This document shows positions 1 to 5,222 of a stretch of DNA of 5,222 nucleotides, piece after piece. The notes below the pieces were generated by a model. The model was given only the letters and a program-made list of their open reading frames with translations. It was not told the origin of the DNA and searched no databases. The stretch's first letter is position 1; each line of letters starts with the position of its first letter. The DNA is from Proteiniphilum sp. (GTDB taxonomy: Bacteria > Bacteroidota > Bacteroidia > Bacteroidales > Dysgonomonadaceae), in NCBI GenBank assembly GCA_031284475.1, contig JAISZV010000289.1, positions 1 to 5,222 on the forward strand, given 5' to 3'. The position numbers were made by a program, and so were the translations under genes.

Positions 1-49
1 TTCTCTGGCTCTAATTGGTTCGTAGTCAGTAAACATTTAGAATAAAGTG

Positions 50-80
50 TTTTGCGATACTAAAAATGAGTATTGCAAAA
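50..80 (+). other. 12-bp hairpin in the left intergenic region
   Basis: TTTTGCGATACT (50-61) pairs with AGTATTGCAAAA (69-80) across a 7-nt loop. In plus-strand RNA all 12 positions pair, one of them as G-U (56 with 74); on the minus strand that position is an A-C mismatch. No U-run follows on either strand. It could close a plus-strand gene ending at 43-45, or sit in the leader of a minus-strand gene starting at 36; neither gene can be confirmed. Confidence 0.45.
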
Positions 81-205
81 TGAAATCGAAAAATCGACTC
101 AGTTGCTACTTTTGTGACGAGTTTTAGCACTGAGGAATTTGAAGTACTGGCTCCCAGATTTGAATATCTTTTAATGAGTTATGTTTAATCTCTTTGGGTT
201 TAATT

Positions 206-222
206 CCCCGCCGCTTGCGGCG
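206..222. repeat. GC-rich palindromic repeat, copy B (REP-like)
   Basis: Plus-strand CCCCGCCGCTTGCGGCG contains a perfect 6-bp inverted repeat, CGCCGC / GCGGCG, around TT (209-222). It has the same 5' CCCCG as copy A but lacks the final GGG. The two copies are 27 bp apart in AT-rich sequence and could also pair with each other. The pattern resembles short interspersed palindromes found between genes in many bacteria. Whether it is dispersed in this genome cannot be seen here. Confidence 0.65.
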
Positions 223-249
223 AAAAATAAAAATTATTCCTTGAAGATA

Positions 250-270
250 CCCCGTCCGCTTGCGGCGGGG
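250..270. repeat. GC-rich palindromic repeat, copy A (REP-like), directly after the GH67-like stop
   Basis: Plus-strand CCCCG-T-CCGC-TT-GCGG-CGGGG is an inverted repeat of 9 pairs with one bulged T and a TT centre. It lies 4 nt downstream of the TGA of the GH67-like gene, so the mRNA would fold here at its 3' end. No U-run follows on the minus strand, so it does not look like a standard intrinsic terminator. It shares CCGCTTGCGGCG with copy B in the same orientation. Confidence 0.7.
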
Positions 271-274
271 TAGT

Positions 275-1984
275 TCATTTATTTTTGCAGGCGTCTCTGA
301 TTTGTTTTGCATAATTCCGTAATAAAGAGCCTTTCAAAAAGGGAAATTCTTCCTTATATTTTTGGTCCATTTCAATGGCCATTTTCTCAATCAGTAACAA
401 ACAGGCCTCCAGTTTTTCCCGGTTTTCAGCTCCTTTTTCCAATTTGTTCAGTTTTTCTATCCGGTAACGTAAAAAGGCTTCCAGATGTAGTTTTGAAGCC
501 CTTGCCATATCGCGTTGCCGGGTCAGCTGTTCCTTTAGCATTTGATAATCATCATGTTTTAATGTTTTTTTGGCGTCTTCAATGTCTTGCAACGACAATG
601 CGTTAAGCCGCAAAGCTTCATCTTTGTCGTTCAAAACGTCATGGATGATTTGTTCCCGTGGATAATTTAATAATTCGTTCATCTTGTAGTTACCCATGAT
701 ATCCCAGGGTTTCAAAATGGCGGTAGCTTTAGCATAGCTTACAGCATGCGATTCAAGGTAATTGAGATTGGAAAATTCGCTGTGATTGAATATCCACATT
801 CCTTCTACAAAGAATATTGTTCGTCCTATATCATCGGTTCGTTTTAACGCAGATATCACCTTATCGGCAGACTTATCGCCGAATCGTTCTACAGCCCAGC
901 CTTTCCATATCTGTTCGATCGGCGTAAACGGGTCTTCGGCAAGTTTAGAAAGAGCGTAAAAGTTAACCTCATTCGGTTTGCCGAATATATGCCCGTTAGC
1001 CCAATTAACGCGCATGCTTAATGTATTGATGTTATGATTATTGGAAAGCGCATGTTGAACGCGGGCTTGAATTTCTTCGGGATAGCAATACGGCATAAGT
1101 CCCTGTCCCCAATATTCACCTGTGCCGTCGAACTGTAAATGTGCGGGCATGTCGGTGATCGTTTGCATGACGTTGTTTGCAGGTTTAACCGGCATCCAGT
1201 CGCCGGATTGGCTTTTATGATCCAATAAAAACGGAAAATTTCTGTCTCTGTTTTTCAGCGCATCAATGATCATTTGCTCTTGAAAAGGATAATGGCTGAA
1301 TGTCAGCAACATAAATTCTTTATTTTTATGAATGGCGGCCTTCGACATGGCTTCAAACATATATTTGAAAGCATCCGAATGCGAATAGTAGGGAAATCTT
1401 GGGTAGTTATTAAATTCTATTTCTTTAAATTCCTGTATATCATTGGCCATTGGCGTTTCCCAGAGATAAATTTCAAAACAATCCATTTCAGGGAATAGGT
1501 CATAAAGTTCTTTGGTTTTGTCTTCCATAAACTTCCAGAATTGTTGGTTGTTCACGTTTTTCATTTCGGGATATTTCTCGAAGAGGTCTTTGGGGACAAC
1601 CGGTTCTGCAGCGCCTATAATCAGCGATACGCCTTTTTTCTTTAAACGTTGATAATATTCCCTGTGCCGGAGTATTGCATCCTGATCGGGTATCTTCATG
1701 ATCTTGTCGTAACCTTTGTACGTTAACCAATCGTCGCTATTGAAGCCGTGCGCATTGATTATATCGATTTTATATTTGTCAATGGCGTCTTCGAGCGTCA
1801 GTAACAATTCGGCACGATCTTGTTTTTCGTACCCATAGCCAAGGAAAACGGCACACAGCTTCAGTTTTTTCTGCGATTGCACATTCGGATAAATTTCTAC
1901 TGTTCCCTGCGACATTACATCTGTAAATACAATCAATAACAGACTTAATGAATAAATGATCCGACGGTAATATAAAGCCTTCAT
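275..1984 (-). CDS. Secreted GH67-like (alpha-glucuronidase-related) putative glycoside hydrolase
   Basis: Exported 569-residue protein. It has a signal peptide (1-25, likely cut after V-M-S) but no lipobox Cys, so it is probably periplasmic. The remainder looks like a TIM-barrel hydrolase remotely related to GH67 alpha-glucuronidases. LQFDGTGEYWGQG (283-295) resembles the family's ITQEY-x-G segment, placing Glu290 as one catalytic base. GDWMPVKP (261-268) resembles its DFQVREP segment, placing Asp262 as the other. The 28-residue gap equals that recalled for GH67. Glu176 in YLWETP is the best general-acid candidate. RVNWANG and VNFYALSKLAEDPFTPIEQIW (325-360) recall the family's NW-x-GH and FGRLAW-dP-x-x-x-x-EI region. 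It is shorter than GH67 enzymes (about 700) and lacks their N-terminal domain. The tail (about 455-560) is helical and charged. ATG at 1984 is preferred to 2014, which would overlap GH105 and bury the signal peptide. The substrate is unknown. Confidence 0.75.
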   Translation of the reverse strand: MKALYYRRIIYSLSLLLIVFTDVMSQGTVEIYPNVQSQKKLKLCAVFLGYGYEKQDRAELLLTLEDAIDKYKIDIINAHGFNSDDWLTYKGYDKIMKIPDQDAILRHREYYQRLKKKGVSLIIGAAEPVVPKDLFEKYPEMKNVNNQQFWKFMEDKTKELYDLFPEMDCFEIYLWETPMANDIQEFKEIEFNNYPRFPYYSHSDAFKYMFEAMSKAAIHKNKEFMLLTFSHYPFQEQMIIDALKNRDRNFPFLLDHKSQSGDWMPVKPANNVMQTITDMPAHLQFDGTGEYWGQGLMPYCYPEEIQARVQHALSNNHNINTLSMRVNWANGHIFGKPNEVNFYALSKLAEDPFTPIEQIWKGWAVERFGDKSADKVISALKRTDDIGRTIFFVEGMWIFNHSEFSNLNYLESHAVSYAKATAILKPWDIMGNYKMNELLNYPREQIIHDVLNDKDEALRLNALSLQDIEDAKKTLKHDDYQMLKEQLTRQRDMARASKLHLEAFLRYRIEKLNKLEKGAENREKLEACLLLIEKMAIEMDQKYKEEFPFLKGSLLRNYAKQIRDACKNK

Positions 1985-1994
1985 ATTTGTGATT

Positions 1995-3131
1995 TTAAAA
2001 ATCAGAAAGAGCAAATGCGCACCAGATCATGGGAGCTTGTCCATGCAGATCGCCTACAATACGTTTTCTGTCTAAATAATATTGATGGTCGTTTTTGAAG
2101 CCGGTACCTTCGCAAACTTCGGTTACTTCATTATTTTCATTGATATAAGTAACTAATTTCAACCATGCCTTGCGGGCTACGGCGCCATATTCTTTCGGAT
2201 CCAACCAACCGTTTTTCACGCCGGTTATCATAGAATAAGTAAACATAGCTGATCCCGATGTTTCATTCCAAGCCGCAGGGTCGTCTATCAATTGACGCCA
2301 CATGCCATCTTCACCCTGATATTCTTTCAATGTTTTCATCATTTTCTTATATGCCTCCAAAATAAGGGATTTATTCGGATTGTCATCGGGAAGGGTACGC
2401 AGCAGTTCAGTCATACCTACAGCCATCCAGCCATTACCGCGTCCCCAGAAATATTTAGCGCTGGGTTCATGGTAAAACAATCCGTTAGACTGTTGTATCT
2501 TATCCAAATAGAGTACCATTTCATACGCCGCCCGGTTAACATATTTCAGGTTTGAAGTTGCACGAAAAGCTTGCACTTGAACAGCCGTTATCATAAACAT
2601 GTCATCGATCATGAGACGGGTTTGCCATGAATAGCCGCTATCTTCCCATATTTTTTCTTCAGGTTTGGCCTCTTCAGGCGCTTTCCATTGCGTATCGGCA
2701 TAACTCAAACCCAACTTAAGGTATTCGTCCCTATGGGTTTGCAGGTACAATTCGAGCGGCACAGCGCCGAATACGTTATTATCTACGTGATCTTTACGTG
2801 GTTGCATCACACTATCGACGCCGAACAACGGCATAAACCTTTCTTCCAATAGTTGTGTTAAAACGGCATTTTGCGTTACCTTGGCAAACCATAATCCGCC
2901 TATCCATGTACATACGTCGGGATAAGTGATCTGCGAGGGGCGATGAGGCGGTTTGGGGTTGCCATACAAGGAATGGGGAGTCGCCAGAAAATGTTCCACC
3001 AAACGAACGCCCACCTCTTTGGGATCGGATTTCTTGGGAAATGTTGTCAAATCGTAGTCGTGCGTAGAGTGACAACCAACTGTAATAATAGCGCACACAA
3101 TGATACTTAGCGTTATATTTTTTGAATTCAT
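1995..3131 (-). CDS. GH105 unsaturated uronyl hydrolase lipoprotein (unsaturated rhamnogalacturonyl hydrolase-like)
   Basis: Predicted to hydrolyse the 4,5-unsaturated uronic acid left at the non-reducing end of oligosaccharides after polysaccharide lyase action. The 378 residues fit one (alpha/alpha)6-barrel of the GH88/GH105 (YteR/YesR) type, about 370 residues. Residues 1-20 form a lipoprotein signal with lipobox T-V-G-C and Cys20. Seen motifs are HVDNNVFGAVPLELY (Asp117), IDDMFM (Asp176), WGRGNGW (229-235), SGSAMFTYS (292-300) and HGQAP near the C-terminus. Asp117 and Asp176 sit where the two conserved active-site aspartates of the family lie. ATG at 3131 is preferred to a start at 3170, because only 3131 puts a normal signal peptide at the N-terminus. 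No Shine-Dalgarno is visible, as is usual in Bacteroidota. The next gene follows after 10 bp, so co-transcription is likely. The natural sugar (galacturonyl, glucuronyl or other) cannot be read from the sequence. Confidence 0.9.
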   Translation of the reverse strand: MNSKNITLSIIVCAIITVGCHSTHDYDLTTFPKKSDPKEVGVRLVEHFLATPHSLYGNPKPPHRPSQITYPDVCTWIGGLWFAKVTQNAVLTQLLEERFMPLFGVDSVMQPRKDHVDNNVFGAVPLELYLQTHRDEYLKLGLSYADTQWKAPEEAKPEEKIWEDSGYSWQTRLMIDDMFMITAVQVQAFRATSNLKYVNRAAYEMVLYLDKIQQSNGLFYHEPSAKYFWGRGNGWMAVGMTELLRTLPDDNPNKSLILEAYKKMMKTLKEYQGEDGMWRQLIDDPAAWNETSGSAMFTYSMITGVKNGWLDPKEYGAVARKAWLKLVTYINENNEVTEVCEGTGFKNDHQYYLDRKRIVGDLHGQAPMIWCAFALSDF

Positions 3132-3156
3132 ATTAAAAAAAAGTATTTGAGGTAAA

Positions 3157-3199
3157 GAAACGCCGCACAAACTTCACAGAAAAATTCATGCGGCATTTC
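3157..3199 (-). promoter_or_regulatory. Intercistronic 19-bp RNA hairpin between beta-helix and GH105 genes
   Basis: In minus-strand RNA, bases 3199-3181 pair without interruption to 3157-3175, leaving a 5-nt loop (UCUGU, 3180-3176). The outer 11 pairs are GC-rich (GAAAUGCCGCA with UGCGGCGUUUC). Five of the 19 pairs are G-U, and all five become A-C mismatches on the other strand, so the structure belongs to the minus-strand transcript. It begins 45 nt after the upstream stop and ends 25 nt before the GH105 start. A run of eight U lies 14 nt downstream, too far for a textbook terminator. It may be a weak terminator, an attenuator or an mRNA-stability element; the structure is visible but the function is inferred. 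No promoter matching the Bacteroidota TTTG / TAnnTTTG pattern is seen in this gap. Confidence 0.6.
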
Positions 3200-3244
3200 G
3201 TTTAACTAATAATCAGGTAATATCAACAATATCTTATCTCTTAC

Positions 3245-5222
3245 CTATAATTGGAATGCCCCGATTGTAGGTTTAGCCGTAGCAGAAACCTGATTGCCAA
3301 AATAATCCCTACCGCCGTTATCGGGTATGATTGCGCCTGCATTTGCAGCCGGCGACGTTGAAGGCAGTTTATAACCGTTTACGCCGCTACCCGGTGAAGT
3401 GAAATTAGGATTACTTAAGACTGCATTTGCATCGTTCTCTGCTTTTCCTGCCGAGAAATACAAATTGCTGTCATATACAATATTCGGATCCTCATACGTG
3501 ATTTCAGGAGCATAGAAAATATTGTTTTTAATCACCAGTCCATTATGCGTGTTGCCGGCGCCGCTATTTAAAATACCTATGCGCGTAGCATGATAGACGG
3601 TATTATTGTATAGCTGAATAGGGACGACCGTTTGGTCAAATTTTAAAATCTTGTATCTTGTACCTTCAACCCCGTCGTTTTCACTGATATTATATCGTAT
3701 CCTGGCGTTGGTAATACCCGTTGTTCCTGACGCGATCATTAAAAAACCGCCTTGGTTGCCGTGAGAATAGTTATATTGGACGTCAATGGTACCCGAACAG
3801 TTGTCGCCGATAGAGAAAGCTTGGGCGTCTAAAGCGGTACCCATACGAGCGGTATTTGCCACTTCGTTGTACTGAATGGTCACATTTTTTGCGTGTAATT
3901 CAATAGCGTTAATGGCGCGGTTAGTCTCAATAAGTTTATAATCTCCGGTTCTGTTGATCTTATTATTTTCTATCAGGATATTTTTTGATTTAAAAATAAG
4001 AATGGCGTCTAATGATGTTTGATCAATTTCGTTTTCGCGAATTGTCACACCATAGTTAAAAAACGCTTCGTTGTTGTTACTTCCGTCGCCAAATTGAATG
4101 CCACGGCAGGAAATACGTTCCAGTTTATTCTTCTCTATCACAATATCCATGAACAACGCTTCTGCCGTTGAGGCGCGTACCCAGATTCCCGCTTGCAAGT
4201 GCCAGTTGCCGGTAATTACGCCATCTACGTCATGTATATAATTGTCTTTGATAATAACGCCGGGGTAAGTGTCTGCTACTTGTGCATCTACGGAAATACC
4301 ACGCAAATTCTTAGTAGGCGGACGTGCCGTAACAGGGTTACTGACGTCAAAATTTTCGATGGTCAGATATTTGGGATTCCGGGCTACTATAACTCCCAAT
4401 AATGCACTGGCGTCCTCATCCCCTATTAGTTTAGGTTTGTCGCCGGTGCCATAAGCGCTATATGTAATCCTTTTGTCCTCCGTACCTGCAACGTTAAATA
4501 TTTTGAGACACCCTTTCCAGGAACCGCCTCGTTTGAAAAGGATGAAATTACCCGGTTCAAATTCAGCGCTGTTTACTTTGTCCAGCGTTTTCCATGCCCT
4601 GTCTGAAGACAATCCGTCGTTTTCATCATCTCCGGCAATATTGTCAACATAATAAGTGGTTGCAGTTATCCATCTTGCATAGAGCGTAATGTTTGTAGTT
4701 ACGCCGGTTACATTGTAAGGAAAGGTTACTTTATTGGTCAGGTCCGCCTCCTTGTACCAACCCTCAAAGTTGCTACGCTCCTTTGTAGGAGCTTTGGGTT
4801 CGGCAAGCATACCGCCTTTTACCACTTCAGTGGCATGGTTGTCGTCTTCAGGCCATACGCCGCCGTCCAGATTCCATGTTACTTGCCAATATTCGGCGGC
4901 AGCTTCTTGCCATTCGGCAACAAGGGTAATATTACTGTTTACAGGCGTCTTGAAGTCGTATGCGGTATTAGCGCTATTCAAATGCCAAAAAAGAAATACA
5001 TAGCCCTGTTTTGCCGGATTAGTTGTAGGGGCGATTGCCGTACCGCCCGCCTCTATTTGTTGAGGCTCAGGAGTAGGAGCGCCGCCGTCGGCATTGAATG
5101 TAACGGTATAAACCTCAGCGGTTTTGTCATCCGAACAACCGGTATAGACACATGTTAGTGCGAGAAACAAGACAAACAATACGGTATAATTCGATATTTG
5201 TCTAAGAGCAATTTTGTTTATA
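3245..5222 (-). CDS. Surface lipoprotein with two InlB-type repeats and a right-handed parallel beta-helix; 5' end outside window
   Basis: Probable outer-membrane lipoprotein that binds or cleaves a polysaccharide. Residues are numbered from the TTG codon at 5179. A hydrophobic stretch (2-13) ends in the lipobox Y-T-G-C with Cys15, followed by S-D-D-K, an acidic start resembling the surface-export signal of Bacteroidota lipoproteins. Two InlB B-type repeats follow (about 23-90 and 99-170), each opening with an N-x-DGG motif and ending near EW or RW. From about 176 (YYVDNIAGDDENDG, then AWKTLDKVN) begins a pectate-lyase-like beta-helix. Rung-like strands with N-N/D turns recur near 272, 308, 346, 378, 401, 433, 465, 492, 521 and 548. 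The tail (SPAANAG, then D-x-x-GN and IGAFQL) is the usual cap of this class. The frame stays open to the window edge, and INKIALRQ just upstream gives the basic n-region of a signal peptide, so the true start lies beyond 5222. No catalytic motif of a specific lyase family is recognised; a non-enzymatic binding role is possible. Confidence 0.9.
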   Translation of the reverse strand, partial: INKIALRQISNYTVLFVLFLALTCVYTGCSDDKTAEVYTVTFNADGGAPTPEPQQIEAGGTAIAPTTNPAKQGYVFLFWHLNSANTAYDFKTPVNSNITLVAEWQEAAAEYWQVTWNLDGGVWPEDDNHATEVVKGGMLAEPKAPTKERSNFEGWYKEADLTNKVTFPYNVTGVTTNITLYARWITATTYYVDNIAGDDENDGLSSDRAWKTLDKVNSAEFEPGNFILFKRGGSWKGCLKIFNVAGTEDKRITYSAYGTGDKPKLIGDEDASALLGVIVARNPKYLTIENFDVSNPVTARPPTKNLRGISVDAQVADTYPGVIIKDNYIHDVDGVITGNWHLQAGIWVRASTAEALFMDIVIEKNKLERISCRGIQFGDGSNNNEAFFNYGVTIRENEIDQTSLDAILIFKSKNILIENNKINRTGDYKLIETNRAINAIELHAKNVTIQYNEVANTARMGTALDAQAFSIGDNCSGTIDVQYNYSHGNQGGFLMIASGTTGITNARIRYNISENDGVEGTRYKILKFDQTVVPIQLYNNTVYHATRIGILNSGAGNTHNGLVIKNNIFYAPEITYEDPNIVYDSNLYFSAGKAENDANAVLSNPNFTSPGSGVNGYKLPSTSPAANAGAIIPDNGGRDYFGNQVSATAKPTIGAFQL
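4670..4885 (-). repeat. InlB B-type (Listeria-Bacteroides) protein repeat 2
   Basis: Second copy of the module, about 72 residues. It opens with QVTWNLDGG, carries the central NFEGWY and closes with NITLYARW. It shares the DGG opening, the F-x-x-W(Y) core and the NITL-x-x-W end with repeat 1, but it has an insertion after DGG (VWPEDDNH). The copies have therefore diverged and are not a recent DNA duplication. Confidence 0.8.
4910..5113 (-). repeat. InlB B-type (Listeria-Bacteroides) protein repeat 1
   Basis: Protein-level repeat of about 68 residues. It opens with YTVTFNADGG, continues through a G-Y-x-F-x-x-W segment (GYVFLFWH) and closes with NITLVAEW. This matches the general pattern of the InlB B / Flg_new repeat, a small beta-rich module. 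It probably serves as a spacer or adhesive stalk between the lipid anchor and the beta-helix. The role is inferred from the family. Confidence 0.8.

Noticed and set aside
1..45. Possible gene ends at the left edge: a plus frame ending FVVSKHLE then stop at 43-45, or a minus frame beginning MFTDYEPIRARE at 36
   Set aside because: Each has at most 14 codons in the window, the two exclude each other as coding readings, and neither has a ribosome binding site or a recognisable family.
159..187. Possible Bacteroidota promoter on the plus strand (TTTG at 159-162, TATGTTTA at 180-187)
   Set aside because: The spacer is 17 rather than about 19-21, the last base of the -7 box mismatches, and it would fire against the operon with no gene to serve.
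124..312. A 62-residue minus-strand reading frame spanning the palindromic repeats and the end of the GH67-like gene
   Set aside because: Its basic clusters (RRKR, RRKRR) come from the two GC-rich palindromes, it overlaps the better-supported gene end, and it resembles no protein I know.
307..606. Plus-strand frames inside the three genes (for example 307-606, 1274-1498, 2292-2555, 4835-5158) and minus-strand frames in other phases
   Set aside because: They lie within well-supported coding sequence, show no family resemblance and are shadows of the real genes.
1985..2014. Longer start for the GH67-like gene at 2014 and, similarly, for GH105 at 3170
   Set aside because: Both would place 10-13 extra residues before an otherwise normal signal peptide; the 2014 start would also overlap the GH105 coding end.

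Overview
The window looks like part of a carbohydrate-degradation locus from a member of the Bacteroidota. This rests on lipoprotein signals (one ending C-S-D-D), AT-rich start regions without a clear Shine-Dalgarno sequence, a surface-type protein with Listeria-Bacteroides (InlB B / Flg_new) repeats joined to a parallel beta-helix, and three co-directional exported polysaccharide-active proteins. No SusC/SusD pair, regulator, tRNA, rRNA, CRISPR array or complete mobile element lies inside the window.

Layout, in the direction of transcription (minus strand, right to left): (1) 5222-3245, a large lipoprotein with two InlB-type repeats and a right-handed beta-helix, whose true start lies just past the right edge; (2) a 113-bp gap almost filled by a 19-bp hairpin that pairs well only in minus-strand RNA; (3) 3131-1995, a lipoprotein of glycoside hydrolase family 105 (unsaturated uronyl hydrolase); (4) after only 10 bp, 1984-275, a secreted protein with a remote but specific resemblance to GH67 alpha-glucuronidases, including matching candidate catalytic acids. 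Left of its stop codon come two short GC-rich palindromic repeats (270-250 and 222-206), and further left a 12-bp hairpin (50-80). Otherwise 1-274 holds no gene that I can support.

The three genes probably form one operon. A working model (inference): the beta-helix protein binds or cleaves a uronic-acid-containing polysaccharide at the cell surface, GH105 removes the 4,5-unsaturated uronic acid that a lyase would leave on fragment ends, and the GH67-like enzyme removes a saturated uronic acid or related sugar. The polysaccharide cannot be named from this sequence. The least ordinary element is the GH67-like protein, which keeps the apparent active site but lacks the family's N-terminal domain.
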